From positions 116,001-180,000 of the forward strand of contig JASANC010003074.1 in NCBI GenBank assembly GCA_030248135.1: a stretch of 64,000 nt of DNA, given 5' to 3'. Under the pieces are notes generated by a model. It had not been told where the DNA came from and ran no database searches. It worked only from the letters and a program-made list of their open reading frames with translations. Positions 10,350 through 21,610 of the stretch are shown piece after piece; the first letter of the stretch is position 1, and each line of letters starts with the position of its first letter. A program made the position numbers and the translations under genes. Origin of the DNA: Theristus sp. LFF4_11 (Eukaryota > Nematoda > Chromadorea > Monhysterida > Xyalidae).

Positions 10350-12547
10350 ATTTAATTAACTATTATCTAAAAATGCGGGAGACGCATATAAAAGGAGGAA
10401 TATGGCCTTGTGTAAGCAGTGAAAGACTTGGCTCGACAACGCTTTTCAAGTCTCTGATGTGGTACACACGGATACAAGTACATAAGAGTCATATTTTTGC
10501 GCCGCGTTTGTTGTTTAAAAGCTTGCTGAAAAGCGTAAAAACTTTGAAGTTATCTAGATATTTTTCAATTGTCCTCTTCAGTTTAGTCTAAAATCACATC
10601 ATTCTTGTTTTTCATTTCTGGACCGGTTTCACTAAATTCCACGGCCGATTCGCCCGAAATCGTCACGATTCGGAATCTAAAGTTGCTCACGTAAAAAAAC
10701 TAACCCAAAATCCGTGATCAGCGCATTGAATTACCTTGGAAAACACCCTTTTCTTGTTTTTCGTTTCTGGACCGATTTCGCCAATTTCCACGGCCGATTC
10801 GCCCGAAATTGTCACGATTCGGTATCTAGAGTTGCTCACATAAGAAAACTAACCCAAAATCCGTGATCAGCGCATTGAATTACACTGGAAAACATAGTTT
10901 TCTTGTTTTTCATTTCTGGACCGATTTCGCCGATTTCCACGGCCGATTCGCCGGAAATCGTCACGATTCAGCATCTAGAGTTGCTCACGTAAGAAAACTA
11001 ACCCAAAATCCGTGATCAGCGCATTGAATTACTACGGACTAGACCTTTTTCCTATTATTTTTCGTAGCTCAGACAAAATTTGTAAGAGTGAAAACTGATA
11101 CTCAGTCAAAATGCTACGAACTTTCAAAAATGCACAATTTTAACTCAAAAAAATGCCCGGGCAAAAAAATAAACTAAATTTTCAGAAAATACGGATGAAA
11201 TTACCCTAGGAAACATTTTTGTTCAACTGTGAAAGTGTCCCAGCTAAAAATTGAAAGGGCGAACACTTGAAACCAGGTGAAAACCCTCCAAACAATTAAA
11301 AATGCCCAATTTTTTACCCAAAAACAGGGTCTGGGTAAAAAATTAACCCGATTTTCAAAATCTCCGGATGGAATTACCCCAGGGAACATTTTTGTTCGAC
11401 TGTGAAAGTGTCGCAGGCAAAAATTTAAAGGGCGAACACATGTTGATTACATACCTAGCTGAAAAAAAATACAAAGGGAAAGAAGTAACACTGTTTTCAG
11501 AATAGGTTTTTCGTGTCTACAGCGTATGAAAAGTAGTCGGATAAAAATTTTTTCGCGGCTCCAAGCACAACTTTGGGTGTTCGTTTCGTGTGCACAGTGC
11601 CAAGTTTGTGGCTTATACTATGCTCGCTGGACGCAGCGAGCAAATTTGAAAAAAGCGCGCGAGGGGATAACGGCTCATATTATGCGTGATGCGCTGTCCG
11701 CTCGCTGGCGCTCGCTCGCGCATCCGCATGATATTTTTAATTTTTTAATGACGGCGTTTTGCCATTTTGACTTTCATTTTAGACTCAGAATCATTTATTA
11801 TCTATCTATTATGGATGTTACTGAAGATTTGTGAATTTTTACAAAAAAATTTTACAAACTAAAATTCTCTTAAATTTATTCAAAAAATAGTGGATTTGAT
11901 TCAGTTTGTTCTCTTCTTTCACGTGGTTACCTCGGATTTGCGTTAAATTGCTTTAAAAGGTTAAAAAATGCAATTTGGTGATCGGTCACCGGAGTCACCG
12001 GCGCCCGTCGGCCAACACATAAAATGGCCATAACTCGGGATAGGGTGGGTCTTTGGCCCAAAAATTCTGTGCGTTTACTCAGGACACTTAGTAGCATCGT
12101 TTTAGCCCAAAATATCAAAATTCCATTTGTTGGCCATCGAACGCTAGTCATACCGCTTTTATGTGCAAGGCGTTTTAAAAATGACGTGTTTTACTACCGC
12201 AAAAACTCACTTGTTTGTTATTGTTGGACAACTCAATGTCATTTGTATTCACGTGTTTCTACTGTTCTTTTCGTGTTAATAATTGACTGATTGATTAAAG
12301 TGCATTTGAAATGATAATATAAAAGTTAATACAAAACAAAGTTTACAAAATATTTTTATTAATCTAAAAAATAAAATATACAACAGCAACAGACAGAGGC
12401 AGTAAAACACTCCAAAAACACGCCCAACCACAGTGGGTACCAGTTCTCCGGTGACCAGTTCTCCGGGTACCAGTTCTCCGCGTGCGTTTGTGAGAGGGTA
12501 CCAGTTCTCCGGTGACCAGTTCTCCGGGTACCAGTTCTCCGCCACCC
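10197..12547. mobile_element. Foldback element with tandem-repeat ends and 9-bp TSD
   Basis: A 2351-bp insertion in the Gag-like frame. Both ends are built of a repeated GGAGAACTGGTACCC-type unit (about 10204-10330, and reversed at 12436-12541). Each end has the same spacer containing GCGTGCGGAGAACTGG, so the inverted repeats are ~110-130 bp. CGTGCCGAC is duplicated exactly at 10188-10196 and 12548-12556. A 9-bp duplication is typical of Mutator-like elements. Repeat-built ends are typical of foldback elements. No transposase is visible: the interior consists of modular element copy 2 (10366-11732) plus AT-rich sequence at 11733-12430. Confidence 0.85.
10366..11732 (+). mobile_element. Modular satellite-carrying element, copy 2
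   Basis: The shortest copy. It has half of the head (10366-10530, beginning TTATCTAAAAATGCGG and still carrying CATATAAAAGG), three satellite B units (10600-11040), the linker (11040-11140), one reversed satellite A piece to ~11440, and the tail module ending in the same GC-rich hairpin and ATGATA at 11732. It lies wholly inside the foldback element, either as a nested insertion or as captured cargo. Confidence 0.7.
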
Positions 12548-15061
12548 CGTGCCGACAGGTCGGACACAGACGAATCACTGCGACCATCTATGTGCACACC
12601 TCTGTGTGCCGCCAAAGAGCAGCAAGAACTGGCACGTGCGTGGTCAACAGCCATGCACAATCACTTGACGATGTCACAACGTCAAGATCTGCAGAATGCT
12701 TTTGACAAGCAAAAGACGAAACTGATCAACCAATTAGTTGACCAGATTCGTAAATATCACGGATCACCAATCACGCCACCGCGGCCAGTAATTCTGGACC
12801 GTCAGGCGGAGATCCATAACGCACTCTTTGAACAACAGAGAGCGCGAGAACAACATCAGGAGGCCCGTAAAGAAGCGGAGCCTACTGACGACCTGGGATT
12901 GCCGCTGTCAGAAGAGACAGCCGCATCTCGACCTCAGTCGCCGGTGCTGCGGCCAGCGGCTGAACAACAGTCAGGTCTCTCTGTGCCATCACAGGAGACT
13001 GTTGAGTTGCAACGACAGTTGCTTCATCAACAAAAACAGATCGCACTGCAACAACAGCAGGCGTCTAAAGACAAGCCAGGGCCGTTGACTGGTGGACCGG
13101 TGTTTCCACAGCCACGAGCCATAATACCAGGCTTGCAATACGCAGCAATTGCAGAACATGCAGTTGCTACGCAACAACAAAAGTCATGCGGTATGAACCT
13201 TCCAAAGGAACGTACCGAACCATTTCGCATTCCGCGAATCTCGCAAGCGCCGTCAGTACAGCGCGCGAATAAAGAAGATCGCTCACCCCCGGTGAAGCGA
13301 CTTCACATACAGGGTGACACGACAACACAGTCGGCGTCATTCGAAACGAAGGAACAACACGCGTTGCTCCCTTCGACATGTCCCTGGCCAAAATATATGA
13401 ACCAGTTTCATCTCCCAACGGAGTACAGGGACGTAAACCGTCGTTATTTCGATAACTTGACGGAAGCTTACCATGAGACACAATGTCTCACGCAAGCATT
13501 GAAGACGAATGCGGAAGTCTATGGAGACCCCATTCAAATTAGCGACACGATCAACATTCGTAGTCGCCAAGACATCAAGCGGGCGCAGCGCAGCATGCGA
13601 CCCAAATATCGGCAACTGCCGAGACCATATTACCACCCGGACAACCCGGTGGTAAAGAAATTCGTACACTTGGGTGCACGTGCTGAGGCACGGAAGGCCC
13701 AGTATTACGATCCGAACAAGCCCGAGCAATCGGACAAGTTCTTGCCGATCGATGCACCATCGATCTACGCAGTGCAAGACACTGGCAGACGTATGTTGGA
13801 GAACCCACAGGGTTTCCTCCAAGAAGCAGCGGAGCAGTGCGCAGCACACCCTGCTACCGTCATAAAGCATCTGGCACACTTTATTAGTGTGCGAGAGCAA
13901 GATGATTTCAACGGAGATCCACCAGATATCCGTAAAATCGGGTCACAAAATCCAATGCTGAATGCAAATTGCATGCAGACATTGATTCGAGCAGAAGCCA
14001 AACGAGAAGCCGACACGGCCATCTCGTTTTGGTCACTGCTCCAGCCGTTCTACATGGAACCAATCGGAGCGCCACAGACACTGTGGAGCGCCGCACAACA
14101 GAGTGAAATCTACATAAACGGATTCACTACTGATAAAAATGTCCAGCCTACTGAAGAGCAGGTTGAACAAATGTCGCAACAGAACATACCCGCACTAGCG
14201 GATATGACTGAATTGGAGAAGCCAAAAACTCCTCCACAAATTCCGCGACTGCAACTCAGTAAAGAGTTCAGTCAAATTATGGCGCAAATGGCTGCCGAAC
14301 AAGAACGTGCGTGGGCAGCCGCCTCAACGCCAGAACAGTTGCCGACGCGTTCGTCGCGCAGCACACGTGTCACGGATGATAGCGCAAAAACGCTGTCTGA
14401 AAAAGAGCAGAATAAAAATGCTCCTGAAAAAGAAGCGGCTGAGCAAGACCAGCCTACAGACACGGGTGAGACTGAACAATCAGCCTCACAAGAAAGTAAC
14501 CAGTCGGTCACGGCCACTGGCACTACTGAGACGGAACAGTCAACCTCGGGTGAAACCGTATTGACTGAAACTGACATGGAATTGTCAGAAGAGCAACAAG
14601 TGCAAGCAGCACTGATTGCCAGTGTTGCTTCTGACCCAGATGTCAAGTGTAGTATCTGCAACAGATACGGGCACGGCAATACCGAATGCCCACTTGTAAC
14701 GTACAGGGCCTCACGAGGCACTAAAAGGAGGCAACCGCCTAAGCGGGATGCATCCAAATCTAGAGGGAGCCGTGACGGTCGGGGCGCTTCAGTGGGCCAC
14801 ACAGGCCGACACGATCCCAGAGAGACACCCATCCTGCCGCCTAGTGCAGCAGCGGTGTCGTATCAGCAACGCCTACCTGCGACCGTTGGCAGAGGCCAGG
14901 CTGCGTTGCAACAGCGTCAGCGCGAAGAGCAACGCATCGGACAGTCTCCGACGTCGACGCTGGCGCTGGGACAAACCACGTTCGCGCAACCGCAACAAAC
15001 GCGAACATTTCCGAAGAAGACGCCGCCATCACGCAAGCCGTCGCGTGGCAGGCGCAAGTGA
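12512..15061 (+). CDS. Gag-like protein, C-terminal part with CCHC zinc knuckle
   Basis: The frame is open from 12494 through the right terminal array of the foldback element. Native sequence starts after the duplication at 12556 and stops at 15059-15061; the first ATG is at 12588. Order of regions: a charged N-terminal stretch, a Gln-rich coiled-coil-like segment, a large globular middle, a Glu/Thr/Ser-rich acidic linker, then one CX2CX4HX4C zinc knuckle (CSICNRYGHGNTEC, coded at about 14648-14689). A Lys/Arg/Gln-rich tail ends in PSRGRRK. A single retroviral-type knuckle followed by a basic tail is the nucleocapsid layout of retrotransposon Gag. No protease, reverse transcriptase or integrase follows. 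Without the insertion and one duplication copy the two halves share one frame of about 1,250 codons free of stops. It may be a young element, an orphan Gag or a host gene derived from Gag. Confidence 0.65.
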   Translation: MTSSPGTSSPPPRADRSDTDESLRPSMCTPLCAAKEQQELARAWSTAMHNHLTMSQRQDLQNAFDKQKTKLINQLVDQIRKYHGSPITPPRPVILDRQAEIHNALFEQQRAREQHQEARKEAEPTDDLGLPLSEETAASRPQSPVLRPAAEQQSGLSVPSQETVELQRQLLHQQKQIALQQQQASKDKPGPLTGGPVFPQPRAIIPGLQYAAIAEHAVATQQQKSCGMNLPKERTEPFRIPRISQAPSVQRANKEDRSPPVKRLHIQGDTTTQSASFETKEQHALLPSTCPWPKYMNQFHLPTEYRDVNRRYFDNLTEAYHETQCLTQALKTNAEVYGDPIQISDTINIRSRQDIKRAQRSMRPKYRQLPRPYYHPDNPVVKKFVHLGARAEARKAQYYDPNKPEQSDKFLPIDAPSIYAVQDTGRRMLENPQGFLQEAAEQCAAHPATVIKHLAHFISVREQDDFNGDPPDIRKIGSQNPMLNANCMQTLIRAEAKREADTAISFWSLLQPFYMEPIGAPQTLWSAAQQSEIYINGFTTDKNVQPTEEQVEQMSQQNIPALADMTELEKPKTPPQIPRLQLSKEFSQIMAQMAAEQERAWAAASTPEQLPTRSSRSTRVTDDSAKTLSEKEQNKNAPEKEAAEQDQPTDTGETEQSASQESNQSVTATGTTETEQSTSGETVLTETDMELSEEQQVQAALIASVASDPDVKCSICNRYGHGNTECPLVTYRASRGTKRRQPPKRDASKSRGSRDGRGASVGHTGRHDPRETPILPPSAAAVSYQQRLPATVGRGQAALQQRQREEQRIGQSPTSTLALGQTTFAQPQQTRTFPKKTPPSRKPSRGRRK

Positions 15062-17068
15062 ATAAGTCTTTCACTGCGCCATGTGAATGTCGAAGTCGTA
15101 CGCCGACTACCGCCGTCTAATAACATTATTTGTGAATGTCGAAGTCGTCAGCGATTTCGTCAACGAACAATAACATTATTGATGCACGCCACCGCCACTC
15201 GACGACCTGCACGAACACGGTTGACGCGCGGGCGCCTGTCTGTGAAGATCAACAACCGGGGTGCCGCGTCAACAGGACACTGGCCGCAGCAGCAACCGCA
15301 CGCATCGATCCGCCTGGTGATCACAATGGATGCAAGTACTGTTTCTTTTCGCTGTTTTGCTGCCGGTGCCGTTTCGTTTTTGTTGGGTTTGGTGATGGCT
15401 GCGACTCGTCAGTTGCGCGCGTCCCATCATCGACGACCGCAACGTTAGAGTTGACGGGCGGAGCAACTCTCCGCCCGCCAGCTGCCGAAAGGCCGTCATA
15501 ATTTAGGCGTGCGTAGAGCCTTGCCACCTCTGCGTACTGCCGCCCTCATATTTTTTTGTGTATTTATTTTGTGTGATATTTTTGTGTTATTTAACACATG
15601 TTTTTGTGATGTGTGTGGGCACTTTGAGTGCCAGTGTGTTTGTTTGTTTTTATGTGTGTTTTTCTGTGTTTTGTTTTTCGTTTTCTCTCACACCCACAGG
15701 GGCCTCACCCACGTACGTCGTTGTCTGTCGGCTGCGTGGCCCCAGGTTTTCATTCTTTTTGTGTGTTACTAGTTTGTGGCACAGTCGCCACATTGCATTT
15801 TCGTTTTTCGTTGAGACAAGTAGCCCTTCACTACAATAGTTTTTCTTTGTTTTTTCACACACACCATCATTATTGGCAATAGTTTTGTTCTCGTTTACCA
15901 ACTTTTCCACCACCATCACTTTTTGTATTTGGGTCTCGTGGAAGAGCCCACCTTTTTGGGGGGGGGGAAGTTGTCAGGTCCGGTACACGACCTCACTTCG
16001 CTCAACCCCCAAAACTCTGACTGTGATATTTTATTGTACTGTAATTCTTCCACACTTGGTAATAGTTCATCTATTTTTGTATTCAACCTTCAACTCTTTT
16101 ATTATTATTGGTCACCATCAACAATCACCACCTTTAATTACCATTCATTCATGTTTTTCGTCATACTCTATCACTGCACTTGTCTCACGATAAACGACAA
16201 AAACCAACACCGCTTGGAAAGTCGCGTGGGCAAGCGTTTGGGTATCGTGTGGTCGCCCCACATTTAGGGCGCTTCACGATCCGTCCAGGACTGCACCTGA
16301 CGTAGAGCAGGTGACTTGGGCGGCAACTCACGGCCAGACCCTAAAGGTACTGGTGTAAAACTTTGCGGCTTCGTCTAAAATCTGTAAACCGTAATCAATT
16401 ACAACAGTCTTCTTTTGTAAACGTTTTATTCTTTGTCGTCCTCGATTGACGAATTCTGAAAGAAGCCATAACAACTGTGTGAACTAATCAACGGCGTGAA
16501 CGACGACGAATGAGAGGCAATGGCTCAAGCCCTCATTACGCGGCTGGAACTCGAACGGCGTCGCAGGTGGCAGATGCGAGCGAGTCGGTGGCAGAGACTC
16601 GTAGTCGTTTGACTCCAGCAATGAGGCACATCCCTCGGACTTCGGTTCGTAGTAGGGTGGCTCTCAACTCGTGTGATACGAGCGTCAAAATCCACTCGTC
16701 TGCAAACTGCAGCCGGGGGATGCTTCCGCAATACGTACGTTCATGTTAGCGCGCGTCAACGCGCTTCAGTTTTGGAACACACGCACTTTCATACGTACGT
16801 TCATGTTAGCGCGTGTCAACGCGCTTCAGCGCGCGCGTGCATGAATAGCCCTTTAGACTGTATGCTCTTCCCACTTTTCTGTTCTCCAGTCTTATGCAGA
16901 ACTAGTCAAAACAGCTGGTCAGAAAAAAACATGCAATCACATGACAAAGTGACTATTTTGCTTTCAAGCTTGATTCATTGTTTCCCAGTTCCCGCACACA
17001 TTGTCGGACGAAAGAATCAAACTTAGCAATGTGTTCAATCAGAAGATTGTGTCGGGACCTGTTACAGT
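15062..17068. other. Trailer of the Gag-like frame; no gene recognised
   Basis: 15062-15540 is GC-rich with overlapping open frames of 121 codons but no domain. It opens with a direct repeat of GTGAATGTCGAAGTCGT and TAATAACATTATT (15080-15128 and 15131-15181). 15540-16200 is T-rich with a G-run at 15960-15969. 16200-16340 is GC-rich and unidentified. 16510-16750 is another GC-rich patch with several open frames. A GTACGTTCATGTTAGCGCG unit is tandemly duplicated at 16732-16830. I could not find a matching repeat upstream of 8943 that would make these LTRs. Confidence 0.4.
16732..16830 (+). repeat. Short tandem duplication, ~61-bp spacing
   Basis: ATACGTACGTTCATGTTAGC followed by GCGYGTCAACGCGCTTCAG occurs twice, at about 16732 and 16793. 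The unit contains overlapping palindromes (GTAC, GCGC), so it may form hairpins. Confidence 0.8.
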
Positions 17069-17394
17069 ATTATCTAAAAATGCGGAGGACGCATATAAAA
17101 GGAGGAATATGGCTTTGTGTAAGCAGTGAGCAACTTTTTTGCTTCACAACTATTTTCAAGTTTCTGATGTGGCACACGGATACAAGTACATAAGAGTTAT
17201 ATTTTTGCGCCGCGTTTGTTTTGATGAAAAACCTAAAAACCTTCAAATAGTTTTTCACTTGTCCTCTTCAGTTTAGTGTGAAATCACAGCATGTGCGAAA
17301 TTCTGCAAACCTGTGCAGAAACAAAAAATTAGAGACTTCAAAGCGTTGTTGCAGATAAGCTTTATTGTTGATGACGTACGCACAGCTATGTAGG

Positions 17395-17640
17395 TACTGT
17401 GGATTTATTCAAACGTGTCCGGACTAAAATGACGTCATTTGGTTTAAAAACGCCCGTTTGTCAAAGTACAGGCACTAAAATTTCAGTTTGGTGTGACCGA
17501 TTCGACATTCACCATTTGTTTACGGAAAGAAATCGGCTAAACGGAAAGTCTGGTTTGCAGTGAACGGCAAGCGCATGTTTGGCGGCACATAACGTCATTT
17601 CAGTGGGACACGTTTAAAAAAATAGGTCATACATACCTGT
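17395..17640 (+). mobile_element. TIR MITE with CRE-like palindromes, nested copy
   Basis: The sequence between GTGGATTTATTCAAACGTG and the reversed end with AAACGTGTCCCACT recurs at 24938-25176. Its ends are inverted repeats spanning AAACGTGTCC and AATGACGTCATTT. The palindrome TGACGTCA is the cAMP-response-element core. At this site the flanks match the uninterrupted head of modular element copy 1 near 3030-3090, which shows this is an insertion. Confidence 0.7.
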
Positions 17641-19497
17641 GACAAAAAGGTGTTGTCTTCCGTTAATTTTCACTTTCCTCCCCAGTTCCAAAAAACCCGA
17701 AGGTACCAAAGTCCTGTGGATTGTTGTAGGAGGAGTGTGGATATTAGCTGAACCGTCCGTTCCGTGAGCCATTGCGTTCGCCACAAGAAGGGGACATTGC
17801 CTTCGCCACAAGAAGGGGACAGTGTCTTTGCCAATGCCTCTGCGCAACGCTTTGTCCTTGGCAAAGCAGTGTCAGTGATCGAAGATGTTGTCTTTAATTT
17901 GGCAGCTTTATGTTACTATTTGCTCGAAATTCATCGAATGTAAAAATTTTGTTTGTCGAAAAAGTAAGAGGGCTACCATGTGCAATCGAAATAATGAATA
18001 AACGGCGCAAAAATATACAAGTACATAAGAGCCATATTTTTGCGCCGTTTATTCATTACGCCAGGAAACTATTTTGTTCGGGTATAAAACAACTTTAGAT
18101 AAAATTGCCCAATTTTTAATCCAAAAAAGGTTGGGTCAAAAAAGTAACCGGTTTTTCAAAATCTACGGCTAAAATTACCCCAGGAAACTTTTTTGTTCGG
18201 TGATAAAACAATTTCAGACAAAAGTTGAAAGGGCGACGTTTGAAACCAGGTCAAAACCTCCGAACATTTGAAAATGCTCAGTTTTTTGCCCAAAAATGGT
18301 CGGGGCAAAAAAGTAATTGGATTTTTAAAATCTACGGATCAAATTACCCTAGAAAATTATTTTGTTCGGTTATAAAACAACTTTAGACAAAAATTGCCCA
18401 ATTTTTAACCCAAAAAATGGCCGGGGCAAAAAAATAACCAGATTTTCAAAATCTACAGCTGCAATTACCCCAGGAAACTTTTTTGTTCGGTTATGAAACA
18501 ACTTCAGACAAAAAATGTGAGGGCGAACATTAAAACAGGTGAAAACCCAGCGAACATTTAAAAATGCCCAATGTTTTAGCTGAAACAAGGCCCGGACAAA
18601 AATTTAGCCAAATTTTTAAATTCTACGGACGAAATTATCCAGGGAAACGTTTTTTTTCGACTGCGAAAGTGTCGAAGGTGAAATTTGACAAGGCGAAAAC
18701 TTGAATCCCGGACAAAACCCGACGAACTTTTAAAAATGTCCAATTTTAACCCAAAAAAGGTCGGGTCAAAAAACTAATTTGATTTTCAAAATATACGGAT
18801 AAAATTACCCCAGGAAACTTTTTTGTTCGGCTATAAAACAATTTCAGACAAAAATTGAAAGGCCGACGTTTGAAACCAGGTCAAAACTTTTGAAAACTTC
18901 AATTTTTTGCCCAAAAATGGTCGGGGCAAAAAAGAAATTGGATTTTTAAAATCTACGGATGAAATTACCCCAGGAAACTATTTTGTTCGGTTATGAAACA
19001 ACTTTAGACAAAAATTGCCCAAATTTTTACCCAAAAAAGGCCGGGGCAAAAAGTAACCAGATTTTCAAAATCTACAGCTGCAATTACCCCAGGAAACTTT
19101 TTTGTTTGGTTATGAAACAATTTCAGACAAAAATTGAAAGGGCGACATTTGAAACCAGGTCAAAACCTCCGAACTTTTGAAAGTGCCCAATTTTTGCCCA
19201 AAAAATAGTCGGGGCAAAAAAGTAATTAGATTTTCAAAATCTACGCATGAAATTACCCTAGGAAATTATTTTGTTCGGTTATGAAACAATTTTAGACAAA
19301 AATTGAAAGGGCGAACACCTAAAACCAGGTGAAAACCCTGCGAACTTTTAAAAATACCCAATTTTTTACCCAAAAACAGGGTCTGGGTAAAAAATTAACT
19401 CAATTTGCAAAATCTCCGGATGGAATTACCCCAGGAAACATTTTTTTCGCCTGTCAAAATGTTGCAGGTAAAAATTGAAAGGGCGAACACATATTGA

Positions 19498-19570
19498 TTA
19501 AGATAGGGGGGGGGGGGGGCGGGGGGGGGTTTAATTTTGGGGGGGGGGTTTAATAGAGGTAATACGGTAG
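19498..19570. mobile_element. End fragment of the C/G-run TIR element
   Basis: Runs of G interrupted by TTTAATTTT, then AATAGAGGTAATACGGTA. This equals the right end of the elements at 35099-35554, 46919-47371 and 59548-60026. The rest is missing. Confidence 0.75.
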
Positions 19571-19842
19571 CTGAAAAAAAGGAGACAGAAGAATAAGTAA
19601 CCAACTTTTCAGAATAGGTAATTCGCGTCTAGAACGTACGTAAAGAAGTCTGGCGAAAATTTTTCTTCGGCACAGTTTGCAACTTTGGCGGTCTCTACGT
19701 GTGCACAGTATCAAGTTTGCAGCACGTATATTAGTTGCTGCAGGAAAGCGACTAAATTTTGAAAACGCGCGCAGGTCCATATTCAGCCATATAATGCGTG
19801 ATGCGCTGTCCGCTCGCTTCGCTCGCTCGCGCATCCGCATGA

Positions 19843-21610
19843 TACGTAGCTACCGTATCGCATGTTTGTACGGTAACTTTAACGATGAAGATCGCTATAC
19901 GTAGTTCGTTTTGTTGGTTTTCCAGCAAGCCCGCCAAATCATAGCGCGTCACAATATTTCAGCCTTGTATTTTTTCTGTTTTTATTATTATTTCTTTTTT
20001 CATCCCGTTTCGGTTTGTTCTGCTTGCTTCACGCGTGTGTGTATGTGTTCATACAGCTTTATTTATTTATTTTTTTGCGTTTTTTCCATTATTCGGCTCT
20101 AGACGCACTGCGCGGAGTGCGCGGGGTTGTTTTGCTCAGAAGATTGATTTGAAAAATATGAAAAATGGGTTTTTCACTTTTTTATCAGCATCTGTAGAAC
20201 TCTGCTTATATCTGTAAAGATTTCCATTGAAAATCACCAAAATAATTATTGGGATTGCCCGAAAATGGCTGTATTGGGTTTTGCCATGTTTTCGGTTGCC
20301 CCCCCCCGTTACATCTCCTAAAAATCCACCCAAATCCCAAAGCATCGGGGAGCAGAATAGAGTTTTGACAAAAGTATCAAGCTCAGGCCGTTTTTTTTGG
20401 ATGCTGAATCTTTTCTTCACGAGTTTGTTTACCACGACCACACAAAATAATCCCCCGGAAGTAATTCACGTCACCAGTTTCATCGGTTCCCTTTTCAAAC
20501 CCCAAAGATTCCAAATTTACGCTTATTCATTCGAATATCCTCCCAAAAGGCAAAAACTCTTGGAAAAATGTCTGTGCAGTGTTATACATGGCCACCAGTA
20601 CCATCAGAAAACTTTTCCTGAATAGTTGCTTTGTGCTTGTTTCGTCTTACTTACGTTTTTTTCGCCGTATCTTATTTGATCAAAACAACCACATCATTTG
20701 GAAGCAAGCAATTGCATTGACTGGCAAATGGGAAAGACTTTCTCAAAAGATACAATAAAACTAACGTTCAGTAAGCACGCAACGAAAACATACCATGTGC
20801 CCGGAGGGCTTTTGTTGCCGATGTGCATATGTTTTTAGCTTGCCGGTTGAGTTTTTGCGTGTATCTAGATACAAAATGTATATACACTTCGTGAAATGGA
20901 ATAAAAAATAGATAAACAAACAATTTCCAAACCGACTCGCAAACTCTAATGTAGCAAGCCGTTAGGCTCAAATGCACAAAACTGTGTATGTACCAGTACC
21001 ATGCACACTCAATTTTGACAATGTTGTTTTTACTAAACTACGTGTTTGTAGAAGGAAAATTCGCCAGGGACTTTTGCACCAAAACCTGTTCTACAGTTTG
21101 TATTCTCTGCACCCATTCCCAGCTGTCCAATCAGCTTTCCGCAGTTGCAATTCAGCCAATCAACACCGCAGCTAATGACACCATACACACTGTGTGTTGG
21201 TTAAATGTTCCTGCTATTTGTAAAAGACTGAACAGATCCCCAAGGAAGCTTCTGCAGAGAAAAAAAACGTTTTTGCAAGTTTTTCGCCAAAATTGACGTC
21301 ATATGAAAAAGAACGAAATTACCGCTTTCAAGCTTTCACTTTTTCAATTTTTTTTCAAAAAAGTCTTGTTTATTTCGTCTTCTCTTGCGCACGTACCTTG
21401 TTTTCGCGCATTTCGCGTTTTCCGACTACGTGAATTTCTATGTTTTTTCTCATATTCGTCTGGCAATAAAAGAAAAAGCAGAGCGTTAAATTGCTCCAAA
21501 ACACCAACAGCTCTCTACGAAATCCATATCATCAATGAGCAAACTGGAGAATTCAGGATCTCTGCAGAATAAAATAATTGCAAAGGCTGTTTTGAAAAAA
21601 AAGCACATGA
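19843..21610. other. No gene recognised
   Basis: AT-rich sequence. Frames such as 20227-20625 (132 codons) and 21303-21572 have no domain and no convincing splice context. A C-run at 20300-20308 resembles those in the TIR elements, but I cannot link it to one. Confidence 0.4.

Larger units (their letters stand above)
17069..19842 (+). mobile_element. Modular satellite-carrying element, copy 3
   Basis: The head at 17069-18057 begins TTATCTAAAAATGCGG and has its inner inverted half, but the right end is truncated near 18057. Satellite B is absent. Reversed satellite A fills 18060-19490 (about five units). The tail module (to 19842) ends in the same GC-rich hairpin and ATGATA. A MITE (17395-17640) is nested in the head. 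A C-rich element end (19498-19570) sits between the satellite and the tail. Confidence 0.7.

Noticed and set aside
10197..12547. Repeat arrays as a CRISPR-like array
   Set aside because: The units are contiguous without unique spacers and the two arrays are inverted copies. The host is a eukaryote.
15950..16300. G-run followed by TGTCAGG.. as a polypurine tract and 3' LTR of the Gag-like element
   Set aside because: I found no matching 5' LTR upstream of 8943, no primer-binding site and no defined LTR end.
20227..20625. 132-codon + frame as a gene
   Set aside because: No domain or splice context; it includes a C-run and reads as low-complexity sequence.
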